A stretch of DNA of 64,000 nt from contig NZ_CP134880.1 of the NCBI RefSeq assembly GCF_032102965.1, forward strand, positions 1,736,001 through 1,800,000, given 5' to 3'. Origin of the DNA: Demequina capsici (GTDB taxonomy: Bacteria > Actinomycetota > Actinomycetes > Actinomycetales > Demequinaceae). Under the pieces are notes generated by a model. It saw nothing but the letters and a program-made list of their open reading frames with translations. It was not told where the DNA came from and ran no database searches. Each line of letters starts with the position of its first letter. Positions within the stretch are counted from its first letter, which is position 1. A program made the translations under genes and the position numbers. This document shows, piece by piece, positions 1 through 9,309 of the stretch.

Positions 1-56
1 TCGAGCAGCTCTCGAGCGGTGAGGTCACGGTCGCGCAGATCGATACGGCTCAGCAT
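1..56 (-). CDS. hisD: Histidinol dehydrogenase, N-terminal fragment
   Basis: Reading minus from the ATG at 56 gives M-L-S-R-I-D-L-R and then D-L-T-A-R-E-L-L before the window edge. This is the usual beginning of actinobacterial HisD, the zinc enzyme that oxidises L-histidinol to L-histidine in the last two steps of histidine synthesis. hisD commonly lies downstream of dnaE in actinobacteria, which fits the context. Only about 18 codons are visible, so no catalytic residue can be checked. The identification rests on the N-terminal pattern and on gene order. Confidence 0.72.
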   Translation of the reverse strand, partial: MLSRIDLRDRDLTARELL

Positions 57-110
57 GCGACCAGCCTAATGGCGCGCGGTGCCCCGCCCTGCGGGACCCG
101 ACGCCTGAGG

Positions 111-500
111 TCAGCCCTCGGGGCGTCCACGCCCGATCCAGCCCAGGTGGGTGTGCTGGAACGAATCATCGTGCTTGAGCCCGTACCCGAGCGCGCGATC
201 GACACCCACGTGGAAGAACCATGAGACGGCGATGAGGAGCAGCCAGCGGGACCAGCTGGACGCGTCCCAGCCGTGGACCGTCACGCCCCAGAGAAGCAGC
301 AGCGACGGCAGAGCGTATGCGTGCACCAGGTTGTAGACGAAGGCGCCCACGCGGGTGCCCGCCACGTACCCCAGCGCACTGAGGTCGTACACGAGGAACA
401 GCACCAGCGGCCACCACCATCCGCCGAGCGCGAGCGCGCCCGCGAGCGCGACGAGGGCGATCACCGCGCCTTCGGCGCGCTGCCAGAGCTCCGGGGTCAC
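111..500 (-). CDS. DUF4260-like small membrane protein
   Basis: A 129-residue protein with a GTG start. It has about four hydrophobic segments (roughly residues 10-30, 30-50, 55-75 and 85-100) and ends in a conserved-looking stretch, GYGLKHDDSFQHTHLGWIG. That tail, the Y-N-x-x-H pattern near residue 60 and the size match the DUF4260 family, whose function is unknown. It sits between dnaE and hisD on the same strand and could be read through from dnaE, although 95 bases separate them. No enzymatic motif is evident beyond the histidine-rich tail. Confidence 0.75.
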   Translation of the reverse strand: MTPELWQRAEGAVIALVALAGALALGGWWWPLVLFLVYDLSALGYVAGTRVGAFVYNLVHAYALPSLLLLWGVTVHGWDASSWSRWLLLIAVSWFFHVGVDRALGYGLKHDDSFQHTHLGWIGRGRPEG

Positions 501-595
501 GGTACGACGCTACCGGGCAGACGCGGCCGCGCGGCCGCTGGAACGAGGCCGACGCGCCGCCGAGGTCCGCGACCATCCACCCCGATCGAGGAGCA

Positions 596-3500
596 TCAGG
601 CGAGGCAGCCGGGGCCCAGCACCGCCTTCAGGTCACCGTAGAGCGCGCTCGAGCGCGAGACACGGTACTGGTCGGCCACGGCCACCGTCACCGGGTCGCC
701 CGATCCTGTGAGGACCAGCTTCACCTCGATTCCGCCGGGGTGCGAGGTGAGGATGGACCTCACCTCCTCGACGACGGGTGGCGTGGCGCGCACGGCCGGC
801 AACGTGATGACCAGCGGCGACATGTCCTGGACCTGCAGGTTGGGGACCCTGAGCTCGACGGCCGAGTACTGCATGCCTCCGTCGCCGCGCTCGCGGGCCC
901 GTGCCTTGATGACCAGCACCGCGTCGTCCGAGAGGTCCCTGGCGTATGTCTCGTAGGTCTTGCCGAAGAACGAGATCTCCGTCTCACCCGACAAGTCCTC
1001 GAGGGTGACGATCGCGTAGGCGTTGCCTGACTTGGCGATGCGGCGGTCGACCCTGGTGAGCAGGCCCGCGAAGGTCACCTGGTCGCCGTCGGAGACTCCA
1101 TGCGCGGGGGTCGCGGTGAGGATCTGATGCGACGCCTCGGAGCGTAGGACGTTCTCCAGCCCCGACAGCGGATGGTCGGACACGTAGAGCCCGAGCATGT
1201 CCCGCTCGAGGTTGAGCAGCGTCTTCTTGTCCCACTCGTCGATCGGCGGCACCACGACCGAGACACCGCCGCCCAGCTCCTCATCCATTCCGAAGAGGTC
1301 GAACTGGCCGGTGGCCTCCTGGCGCTTGACGCCCACCACGGAGTCGATGGCCTGCTCATGCACGGCGTTGAGGGAGCGCCGAGTGTGGCCTAGGGAGTCG
1401 AACGCGCCGGCCTTGATCAGCGAGTCGATGGTGCGCTTGTTGCACACCGCCGCAGGGACCTTGTCGAGGAAGTCGGAGAAGGACGTGAACCGGCCCTTCT
1501 CCTCGCGGGCCTTGACGATCTCGGCGACGACGTTCGCGCCGACGTTGCGCACGGCGGCCATGCCGAAGCGGATGTCGCTGCCCACCGCGGAGAAGAACGC
1601 ACGCGACTCGTTGACGTCGGGGGTGAGCACGCTGATGCCCATGCGACGACATTCGGCCAGGTAGAGGGCCGACTTGTCCTTGTCGGTGCCGACCGACGTG
1701 AGCAGCGCCGCCATGTACTCGGTCGGGTAGTGCGCCTTGAGGTACGCGGTCCAGAAGGACAGGACGCCGTACGCAGCGGTGTGGGCCTTGTTGAAGGCGT
1801 AGTCCGCGAACGGCAGCATGGTCTCCCACAACGCGTTGATCGCCTCGAGGGAGTAGCCGCGTTCGAGCGCACCGTTCTTGAAGGGCTCGAACTCCTTGTC
1901 GAGGATCTCCTTCTTCTTCTTGCCCATCGCGCGACGCAGCAGGTCTGCGGCGCCCAGGGTGTAGCCGGCGACGATCTGCGCGATGCGCTGCACCTGCTCC
2001 TGGTACACGATGAGGCCGTAGGTGATGCCCAGGACCTCCTTGAGCGGCTCGTCGAGCTCCGGATGGATCGGGGCGATCTGCTGGCGGCCGTTCTTGCGCT
2101 CGGCGTAGTTGGTGTGGGAGTTCATGCCCATCGGGCCTGGACGGTAGAGCGCCAGGACGGCGGAGATGTCCTCGAAGGTGTCCGGGCGCATCTGGCGCAG
2201 CAGCGAGCGCATCGCCAGGCCGTCGAGCTGGAACACGCCCAGCGTGTCGCCGCTCTGCAGCAGCCGGAAGGTGCCCTCGTCCTCGAGCGGCAGATCCTCG
2301 AGGACCAGCGGGTCCTTGCCGTTGTCGACGATGTTGTCGAGCGCGTCGTCCAGGATCGTGAGGTTGCGCAGGCCGAGGAAGTCCATCTTGACCAGGCCGA
2401 GGGTCTCGCACGTCGGGTAGTCGAACTGGGTGATGATCGCGCCGTCCTGCTCGCGGCGCATGATCGGGATGATGTCGATCAGCGGGTGCGAGGACATGAT
2501 GACGCCCGCGGCGTGCACGCCCCACTGGCGCTTCAGGCTCTCGAGGCCCTGTGCGAGCTCCATCACGTCGCGCGCCTCGGGGTCCGACTCGAGCAGCGCA
2601 CGGAAGTCGGCGCCTTCGTGGTAGCGCGGGTGCTTCTCGTCGTGGACGGCGCCGAGCGGCATGTCCTTGCCCATGATGGCGTCGGGGTACGCCTTGGTCA
2701 GCTGCTCGCCCACCGCATACGGCTTGCCGAGCACGCGAGCGCCATCCTTCAGGGCCTGCTTGGCCTTGATGGTGCCGTAGGTGACGATCATCGACACCTT
2801 GTCCTCGCCGTACTTGTCGGTGACGTAGTGGATCACCTCGGCGCGCCGACGCTCGTCGAAGTCGACGTCGAAGTCGGGCTTGGACTCGCGCTCGGGGTTG
2901 AGGAAGCGCTCGAAGTACAGCTGGTGGACCAGCGGGTCGAGGTCGGTGATCCTCATGGCGTAGGCCGCCATGGAGCCCGCACCGGAGCCGCGTCCGGGAC
3001 CCACGCGGATGCCCTGCGACTTGGCCCACTTGATGAAGTCCGCGACCACGAGGAAGTAGCCGGGGTAGCCCTTGCCCGCGATGACCTCGATCTCGAAGTT
3101 CGCGCGCTCCTGCACTGCGGAGGGGATCGACTCGCCGTAGCGCTCGTGGAGGCCACGCTGGACCTCCTTGACGAACCACGAGTGCTCGTCCTCGCCCGGA
3201 GGGCAGTCGTAGACGGGCATGTAGTCGGCCTTGGTGTCGAACGCGACCTCGCAGCGCTCGGCGATGGCGAGCGTGTTCGTGAGCGCCTCGGGGTGACGGT
3301 CTCCCCAGAGGTCCCACATCTCCTCGGCGGACTTCACGTAGTAGCCGTCGCCGGAGAACGCGAAGCGCTTGCCTCCCTGGTCGTACGTCGGCTCGTTGAG
3401 GTTGGAGCCGGACTGGATGCAGAGCAGCGCCTCATGCGCCTTGGAGTCCTCGCGACGCGTGTAGTGAAGGTCGTTCGTCGCCACCAGCGGCGCGCCGATC

Positions 3501-4135
3501 GCCTTGGAGATGCGCACCAGGTCCTCGTAGACGCGCGTCTCGATCGACAGCCCATGGTCCATGAGCTCGACGAAGTAGTTCTCCTTGCCGAAGATGTCCT
3601 GGAACTCGGCCGCAGCCTTGAGCGCCTCGTCGTACTGACCCAGGCGGAGCCTCGTCTGCACCTCGCCTGACGGGCAGCCGGTGGTGGCGATGATGCCCTT
3701 GCTGAAGCGCTGGAGCAGGTCGCGGTCCATGCGCGCCTTGAAGAAGTGGCCCTCGAGGCTGGCGTAGGACGCGAGGCGGAAGAGGTTGTGCATGCCTGCC
3801 GTGCTCTCGGCCCACATGGTGGCGTGGGTGTAGGCGCCGCCCGACGAGACGTCGTCGCCTTCCTGGCCCCGCTCGCCCCAGCGCACCCGGGAGCGGTCTC
3901 CCCTGGCGGTGCCCGGCGTGAGGTACGCCTCGATGCCGATGATCGGCTTCACACCGGCCGCGGTCGCCTTGTTCCAGAACTCGTAGGCGCCGAAGAGGTA
4001 GCCGTGGTCGGTGATGGCGACGGCGTTCTGCCCGAGGCTCTTGACCTCGGTCATCAGGTCGCCGATGCGGGCCGCGCCGTCCAGCATCGAGTACTCGGTA
4101 TGGACATGAAGATGGTTGAACTCCCGAGCCGGCAT
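596..4135 (-). CDS. dnaE: DNA polymerase III alpha subunit, DnaE1 type
   Basis: This 1179-residue protein is the replicative DNA polymerase catalytic subunit and is full length for actinobacterial DnaE1. The N-terminal PHP domain begins with HLHVHTEYSMLDG and keeps the metal-ligand histidines, then DHG and TTGCPSGE. This is consistent with the PHP proofreading exonuclease known from mycobacterial DnaE1. The polymerase active-site aspartates are visible in KPDFDVDFDERRR near residue 420, and the GPGRGSGAGS motif lies near 380. A C-terminal OB-fold segment (VTFAGLLTRVDRR) follows helix-hairpin-helix sequence. The ATG at 4135 gives the standard M-x-x-x-x-F-N-H-L-H-V-H start. The divergent hrpA begins 127 bases away. 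There is no separate epsilon-like exonuclease nearby. Confidence 0.98.
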   Translation of the reverse strand: MPAREFNHLHVHTEYSMLDGAARIGDLMTEVKSLGQNAVAITDHGYLFGAYEFWNKATAAGVKPIIGIEAYLTPGTARGDRSRVRWGERGQEGDDVSSGGAYTHATMWAESTAGMHNLFRLASYASLEGHFFKARMDRDLLQRFSKGIIATTGCPSGEVQTRLRLGQYDEALKAAAEFQDIFGKENYFVELMDHGLSIETRVYEDLVRISKAIGAPLVATNDLHYTRREDSKAHEALLCIQSGSNLNEPTYDQGGKRFAFSGDGYYVKSAEEMWDLWGDRHPEALTNTLAIAERCEVAFDTKADYMPVYDCPPGEDEHSWFVKEVQRGLHERYGESIPSAVQERANFEIEVIAGKGYPGYFLVVADFIKWAKSQGIRVGPGRGSGAGSMAAYAMRITDLDPLVHQLYFERFLNPERESKPDFDVDFDERRRAEVIHYVTDKYGEDKVSMIVTYGTIKAKQALKDGARVLGKPYAVGEQLTKAYPDAIMGKDMPLGAVHDEKHPRYHEGADFRALLESDPEARDVMELAQGLESLKRQWGVHAAGVIMSSHPLIDIIPIMRREQDGAIITQFDYPTCETLGLVKMDFLGLRNLTILDDALDNIVDNGKDPLVLEDLPLEDEGTFRLLQSGDTLGVFQLDGLAMRSLLRQMRPDTFEDISAVLALYRPGPMGMNSHTNYAERKNGRQQIAPIHPELDEPLKEVLGITYGLIVYQEQVQRIAQIVAGYTLGAADLLRRAMGKKKKEILDKEFEPFKNGALERGYSLEAINALWETMLPFADYAFNKAHTAAYGVLSFWTAYLKAHYPTEYMAALLTSVGTDKDKSALYLAECRRMGISVLTPDVNESRAFFSAVGSDIRFGMAAVRNVGANVVAEIVKAREEKGRFTSFSDFLDKVPAAVCNKRTIDSLIKAGAFDSLGHTRRSLNAVHEQAIDSVVGVKRQEATGQFDLFGMDEELGGGVSVVVPPIDEWDKKTLLNLERDMLGLYVSDHPLSGLENVLRSEASHQILTATPAHGVSDGDQVTFAGLLTRVDRRIAKSGNAYAIVTLEDLSGETEISFFGKTYETYARDLSDDAVLVIKARARERGDGGMQYSAVELRVPNLQVQDMSPLVITLPAVRATPPVVEEVRSILTSHPGGIEVKLVLTGSGDPVTVAVADQYRVSRSSALYGDLKAVLGPGCLA

Positions 4136-4262
4136 GGGGACGATTCTAGGCCGCGGCTACGACACGGAGAGCGACGGACCCGCCGCCGACCGGTCCGACC
4201 CGGTGAACCCGGTGACGGGTCCGCGGGGCGCGTGCGCGAGTCGCCCCCGGCTCCTTGGGACA

Positions 4263-7200
4263 ATGGTGCACGTGACCGACGATCAGCCCCGCGACAGCGC
4301 TCCCCGACGCCGCCGCGGCGAGGGCGGCGACAGGACCGCGCCCGACCGCCGATCACGCGGCCGCGGCCGTCGAGACCGGCAGGGCCCGCCCCGCCAGCCT
4401 CGCGTGGATCCTCGCATGCTCGCGGCGGCCGCCCAGGCCCGATCCGCCGTCGAGGTGCCGACGATCGCCTACCCCGAGGAGCTGCCCGTCAGCGCCCGCC
4501 GCGAGGACATCGCCAAGGCCATCGCGGAGCACCAGGTCGTGATCGTCGCCGGCGAGACGGGCTCGGGCAAGACGACCCAGCTGCCCAAGATCTGCCTGGA
4601 GCTGGGGCGCGGCCGCGCCGGCCAGATCGGCCACACCCAGCCACGCCGCATCGCGGCCCGCTCCGTCGCGGAGCGCATCGCCGAGGAGATCGGCACGCCG
4701 CTCGGTGGGATCGTCGGCTACCAGGTGCGATTCACCGACGAGTCGTCGCCGGAGACGCTCGTACGTGTCATGACCGACGGCGTCCTGCTGGCCCAGATCC
4801 AGCGCGACCCCGAGCTGCGCGCCTACGACACCCTCATCATCGACGAGGCGCACGAGCGCAGCCTCAACATCGACTTCCTGCTCGGCTACCTGACCAACCT
4901 GCTGCCGCGCCGTCCCGACCTCAAGGTCATCATCACGTCGGCCACGATCGACTCGCAGCGTTTCGCACGGCACTTCGCCCCGGGAGGTCCGCTCCCGTAC
5001 GAGCCCCCGGACGACGCGCTCGGCCAGGTCGACGCGGCCGTCGCCCCGGCACCGTCCACCAGCGCAGCTAGGGACGATGTGCCCGTCGCCCCCGTCGTCG
5101 AGGTCACGGGACGCACCTATCCGGTCGACATCCTCTACCGCCCGCTCGAAGGAGCGACCAAGGGTGACGAGAAGGACCTCGTCACCGGCATCGTCGACGC
5201 CTGCGACGAGCTGATGACGTGGGGCGACGGAGACATCCTCGTGTTCCTCTCTGGCGAGCGGGAGATCCGCGACGCCGCCGATGCGCTCGAGGGCCACTAC
5301 GGCGACCGCGTCCGCAACCCGCGGCACCCGCGCCGTATCGAGGTGCTGCCGCTGTACAGCCGCCTCACCGCCGCCGAGCAGCACCGGGTCTTCGAGCGCC
5401 ACACCGCGCGCCGCATCGTCCTGTCCACCAACGTCGCCGAGACCTCCCTGACGGTGCCAGGGATCCACTACGTGGTGGACCCGGGCACGGCACGCATCTC
5501 CCGGTACTCGAAGGCGACCAAGGTGCAGCGCCTGCCGATCGAGCCCATCTCGCAGGCGAGCGCGAACCAGCGCTCAGGCCGCGCGGGACGTCTTGCCGAC
5601 GGCATCGCGATCCGCCTGTACTCGCAGGAAGACTTCGAATCGCGGCCGCGCTTCACCGAGCCCGAGATCCTGCGCACCTCGCTCGCGTCGGTGCTGCTGC
5701 AGATGATCAGCGTCGGCGTGGTCTCCTCCCCCGAGGACATGGCGTCGTTCCCGTTCGTGGAGCCGCCCGACACGCGCGCGATCAGGGACGGCATGAACCT
5801 GCTCGCGGAGCTCGGCGCGATCAGCCAGCGAGACGGCGGCACCCGCCTGACCGAGACCGGTCGCGCCCTGGCGCGGCTGCCCATGGATCCGCGCCAGGCC
5901 CGCATGATCGTCGAGGCGGCGAAGCACGGCGTCGCGCACGAGGTGGCGGTGATCGCGGCCGCCATGTCCATCCAGGATCCCCGCGAGCGCCCTAGCGAGA
6001 ACCGCGAGGCCGCCGACCTCATGCATCGGCGCTTCGCCGACCCCTCGTCGGACCTGCTGTCCTACCTCAACCTGTGGGAGCACCTCCGCGAGCGCCGCCG
6101 CGAGCTCTCCGGCAGCGCGTTCAGGCGCCTGGTCAAGGCCGAGCACCTCCACTACCTCCGCGTGCGGGAATGGCAGGACGTGGTCCAGCAGATCCGCGAG
6201 GCGTCCAAGCAGCTCGGCATCGCCATGCAGTCGGGCAAGCCGCAGCGGGCGACCGTCGAGAGCGACGAGAAGGCGACGGGCGCGCTCCGCCACGTCTGGA
6301 ACGAGGAGGCGATCCACCGGTCGGTGCTGGCGGGCCTGCTGTCCCAGATCGGCATGCAGGAGACCATCGACGTCAAGGCGTCGGAGTTCAGCCACCTCAC
6401 GGGCGACAAGCGTCAGGCGGCGATCCGCAAGGCCCGCAAGCGCGCGTCGAACGAGTACCTGGGCTCCCGCGGCGTGCGGTTCGCCATCAATCCCGGCTCC
6501 CCGCTGTCCAAGAGGCCGCCCGAGTTCGTCATGGCTGCGGAGATCGTCGAGACGAACCGCCTGTGGGCCCGCGATGTGGCAAGCATCAAGCCCGAATGGG
6601 CAGAGGAGCTCGCGGGCGAGCTCGCCAAGCACACGTACTCGGACCCTCACTGGTCCACGAAGCAGGGCGCCGCGATGGCGCACGAGAAGGTCCTGCTGTA
6701 CGGCGTGCCGATCATCGCCGACCGCACGATCCTGTGGGGGCGCATCCGGCCCGCCGAGGCCCGCGACATGTTCCTGCGCCACGCGCTCGTGCAAGGAGAG
6801 TGGACCACCCACCACCTGTTCTGGAAGGACAACCAGCGGCTGCTCGCCGAGCTCGAGGAGGTCGAGGCGCGGTCCCGCACCCGCGGCCTGATCGCCGACG
6901 AGGAGACGCTGTTCGACTTCTACGACGAGCGCGTGCCGGACTCCGTGGTCAGCGCCCGGCACTTCGACCGCTGGTGGAAGGACGCCTCACGGTCCACGCC
7001 CGACCTGCTCACCCTGCGGCGCGCCGACCTGTTGCCGCCCGAAGCAGATGTGGACCTGGATCAGTTCCCCGACGCTTGGCCACAGGGCGAGCTCACGCTC
7101 CCGCTCCAGTACGCGTTCGACCCTGGTGCGTCGCACGACGGGGTGAGCGTGCGGATCCCGCTCGCACTGCTCCCCCGCGTGGTCCCCGACGGCTTCGACT

Positions 7201-8603
7201 GGCTCGTGCCCGGACTGCTCGACGAGCTGACCACCGAGACGATCCGCGCGCTGCCCAAGGCCGTGCGGCGTCGGCTGGTCCCAGCCCCCGACACCGCGCG
7301 CGACGTCGTCGCCTGGCTGGACCGCGCGACCCCCGCGTGGGCCGACATGGCGCGCGCAGGCGACATGGCCGAGCCGTTCCGCACCGCCTTCACGCGCGCG
7401 ATCAAGGCCACCAAGGACGTGGACATCCCCGACGACGCCTGGCTCGAGGTCGACGGCCGCCTGCCGTCCCACCTGCGCGTCACCTTCGAGGCGGTCGAGG
7501 GCACGCGGACCGTGTCGTCGTCCACCGATCTCATCGGGCTCCAGCGGGAGCTCGCACCCAGGACCGAGGCAGCGGTACGCCGCGCCGTCGCCCAGCCCCG
7601 CCCGTCGTCGCGGGACCGCAAGGGCGACCAGCACGCCAAGCCGAGCCCCGCAGACCTCACCCCCGCCGTGCCGACCACTCTCCCCGAGCAGGAGGGTCTC
7701 ACCACCTGGCCGACGCTGCCCGGCGGGTCGCTTCCCGACCATGTCGAGGGCGTCGTCGGCGGGGTCGCGGTCCGCGGGTACCCCGCGATCGTCGCGGAGA
7801 AGGGCCCGCGCGCGTCGCTGCGGGTGCTGCCCGACGCGCTCGCGCGCGACGCCGCGCATCCGGCCGGCGTGCGCCGCCTGCTGCTCGCGGACGTGGGCCT
7901 GCAGACAGGTCGCGTCACCTCACGCTGGACGTCCCGCGAGTCGCTGCTGCTCGCCTCGGCCCCGTACCGGACCACCGACGCGCTCGTCGACGACCTGCAG
8001 CTGGCTGCCGTCACCGCCCTCACGTCCCCCGGCTCCGGCACCGAGATCGACGCTGCGACGATCCGCAGCGCCGACGCGTATGCCGCCGCGCGCGCCGTGG
8101 TCCGCGAGAGGCTCGAGGACCAGGTGCAGGCGATTGTCGGCCTCGCCCTTCCTGTGCTGGAAGCCGCCCGCGACCTCGACTCCGCGCTCCGCTCGTCCAC
8201 GTCGATGGCGCTCCTGAACGTGCTCGCCGAGCTGCGTGCCCAGTCCGCCGACCTCGTGTCCGACGGCTTCATCGGCCGCACCCCGCTGACACGGCTACGG
8301 CACGTGACCCGCTATCTCAAGGCCGCGAAGGTGCGTCTGGACAAGGCTGCCGGCGCATCGGCCCGCGACACGGAGCTCGCATGGAAGGTGCGCGCGGTCG
8401 CCGACGAGTACGCCGCGGTGCGCACCGCGGTCGAGTCCGGGCGGACCGACCTCGCACGCGCGGCGCAGGTGGACGAGGTGCGGTGGATGATCGAGGAGTA
8501 CCGGGTCTCGCTGTTCGCGCAGCAGCTCGGCACGGACGGACCCGTGTCGGACAAGCGGATCCGGAAGGCGCTGGCAGAGGTCTCCGCGGGCGCGACGCGA
8601 TAG
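4263..8603 (+). CDS. hrpA: ATP-dependent RNA helicase HrpA (DEAH box)
   Basis: This is a 1446-residue DEAH/RHA helicase. Walker A is GETGSGKTTQLPK near residue 97 and the DEAH box is in IIDEAHERSLN near 195. Motif III is SATI, and motif VI is in QRSGRAGR. HA2 and OB-fold regions follow, and the long C-terminal part is typical of the DUF3418 region of bacterial HrpA. The family unwinds RNA; in E. coli it has been linked to mRNA processing and to rescue of stalled ribosomes. The frame is open from 4116, but that ATG lies inside the start of dnaE. I chose the ATG at 4263; a GTG at 4272 is an alternative. It heads a plus-strand group with the TetR and hydrolase genes. Confidence 0.95.
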   Translation: MVHVTDDQPRDSAPRRRRGEGGDRTAPDRRSRGRGRRDRQGPPRQPRVDPRMLAAAAQARSAVEVPTIAYPEELPVSARREDIAKAIAEHQVVIVAGETGSGKTTQLPKICLELGRGRAGQIGHTQPRRIAARSVAERIAEEIGTPLGGIVGYQVRFTDESSPETLVRVMTDGVLLAQIQRDPELRAYDTLIIDEAHERSLNIDFLLGYLTNLLPRRPDLKVIITSATIDSQRFARHFAPGGPLPYEPPDDALGQVDAAVAPAPSTSAARDDVPVAPVVEVTGRTYPVDILYRPLEGATKGDEKDLVTGIVDACDELMTWGDGDILVFLSGEREIRDAADALEGHYGDRVRNPRHPRRIEVLPLYSRLTAAEQHRVFERHTARRIVLSTNVAETSLTVPGIHYVVDPGTARISRYSKATKVQRLPIEPISQASANQRSGRAGRLADGIAIRLYSQEDFESRPRFTEPEILRTSLASVLLQMISVGVVSSPEDMASFPFVEPPDTRAIRDGMNLLAELGAISQRDGGTRLTETGRALARLPMDPRQARMIVEAAKHGVAHEVAVIAAAMSIQDPRERPSENREAADLMHRRFADPSSDLLSYLNLWEHLRERRRELSGSAFRRLVKAEHLHYLRVREWQDVVQQIREASKQLGIAMQSGKPQRATVESDEKATGALRHVWNEEAIHRSVLAGLLSQIGMQETIDVKASEFSHLTGDKRQAAIRKARKRASNEYLGSRGVRFAINPGSPLSKRPPEFVMAAEIVETNRLWARDVASIKPEWAEELAGELAKHTYSDPHWSTKQGAAMAHEKVLLYGVPIIADRTILWGRIRPAEARDMFLRHALVQGEWTTHHLFWKDNQRLLAELEEVEARSRTRGLIADEETLFDFYDERVPDSVVSARHFDRWWKDASRSTPDLLTLRRADLLPPEADVDLDQFPDAWPQGELTLPLQYAFDPGASHDGVSVRIPLALLPRVVPDGFDWLVPGLLDELTTETIRALPKAVRRRLVPAPDTARDVVAWLDRATPAWADMARAGDMAEPFRTAFTRAIKATKDVDIPDDAWLEVDGRLPSHLRVTFEAVEGTRTVSSSTDLIGLQRELAPRTEAAVRRAVAQPRPSSRDRKGDQHAKPSPADLTPAVPTTLPEQEGLTTWPTLPGGSLPDHVEGVVGGVAVRGYPAIVAEKGPRASLRVLPDALARDAAHPAGVRRLLLADVGLQTGRVTSRWTSRESLLLASAPYRTTDALVDDLQLAAVTALTSPGSGTEIDAATIRSADAYAAARAVVRERLEDQVQAIVGLALPVLEAARDLDSALRSSTSMALLNVLAELRAQSADLVSDGFIGRTPLTRLRHVTRYLKAAKVRLDKAAGASARDTELAWKVRAVADEYAAVRTAVESGRTDLARAAQVDEVRWMIEEYRVSLFAQQLGTDGPVSDKRIRKALAEVSAGATR

Positions 8604-8627
8604 TGTCGGCTGTCGCGGCGTCATCGC

Positions 8628-8637
8628 CGTGATCACG
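8628..8637. promoter_or_regulatory. Short palindrome upstream of the TetR gene, possible operator
   Basis: CGTGATCACG is a perfect 10-base palindrome lying 25 bases before the TetR start codon. TetR-family regulators usually bind palindromes near their own promoters, but a 10-base site is short and can arise by chance in GC-rich DNA. No longer symmetry shares its centre. Confidence 0.22.
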
Positions 8638-8662
8638 CCACGACGATGCGAGGGGAGGCGCG

Positions 8663-9241
8663 GTGCCCAAGATCGACGCGGCGACGGTCGCCGAGCACAG
8701 CGCGGCGCGGCGCGCCGCGCTTCTCGAAGCGGCGGTCCAGCTCCTCCACGAGCGTCCCGACGCCGTTCCTCCGCTCGGGGAGGTCGGCCGACGCGCAGGG
8801 TTGTCGCGGTCGAGCGTGTACCACTACTTCGCCTCCAGCGAGGATCTGCTGACGGCCGTGGTCGCGGAGACCTTCCCGCGGTGGCAGCGCCGTTTCGACA
8901 GCGCGTATGCCGGCCTGACGGACCCCGCCGACGTCGTCAGGACGTACGCCAGGGAGAACCTCGCCATGGTGGCCGACGGCGAGCACGCGCTCGCCAGGGC
9001 TCTCACCACGGTGGTGCCCGGCGACGAGATCGCGGCCCGCTCCGCGCACTTCCACGCGACGCTCGTCGCGCCCCTGACGCGCGCGGTCGCCGACCTCGGC
9101 GACCCGACGCCCGAGCTCACAAGCGAGCTGATCAACGGCGTGATCCTCGCCGGCGCCCGTCGGCTCGAGGCCGGCGACGCACTCGCGACCGTGCTGCCTG
9201 CCGTGGAGCGCATGCTCGGCCCGTACCTCGCTCGCCTCTGA
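8663..9241 (+). CDS. TetR/AcrR family transcriptional regulator
   Basis: This 192-residue protein has an N-terminal helix-turn-helix at about residues 15-60 (ALLEAAVQLL, then LGEVGRRAGLSRSSVYHYF). That is the classic TetR DNA-binding segment ending in the Y-H-Y-F recognition helix. The C-terminal ligand-binding part is not diagnostic. The start is GTG at 8663, preceded by the strong ribosome site GAGGGGAGG. It lies between hrpA and a membrane-anchored hydrolase on the same strand and may control that hydrolase or itself. The ligand cannot be inferred. Confidence 0.92.
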   Translation: MPKIDAATVAEHSAARRAALLEAAVQLLHERPDAVPPLGEVGRRAGLSRSSVYHYFASSEDLLTAVVAETFPRWQRRFDSAYAGLTDPADVVRTYARENLAMVADGEHALARALTTVVPGDEIAARSAHFHATLVAPLTRAVADLGDPTPELTSELINGVILAGARRLEAGDALATVLPAVERMLGPYLARL

Positions 9242-9309
9242 ACGCCATGAGCCGCGGCACCGCTGTGACAGGATCCTGACAATGGAGGACGGACCCTTGG
9301 AGGACCACC

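Noticed and set aside
1356..3317. Long open frame of over 600 codons inside dnaE in another frame, with a similar one on the opposite strand at 1730-3670.
   Set aside because: They lie wholly within the well-supported dnaE gene, have Arg/Pro/Ala-rich low-complexity products, and arise from the third-position GC bias of this genome.
6074..8632. An 852-codon open frame overlapping hrpA.
   Set aside because: Shadow of hrpA in the +2 frame; arginine-rich composition with no domain.
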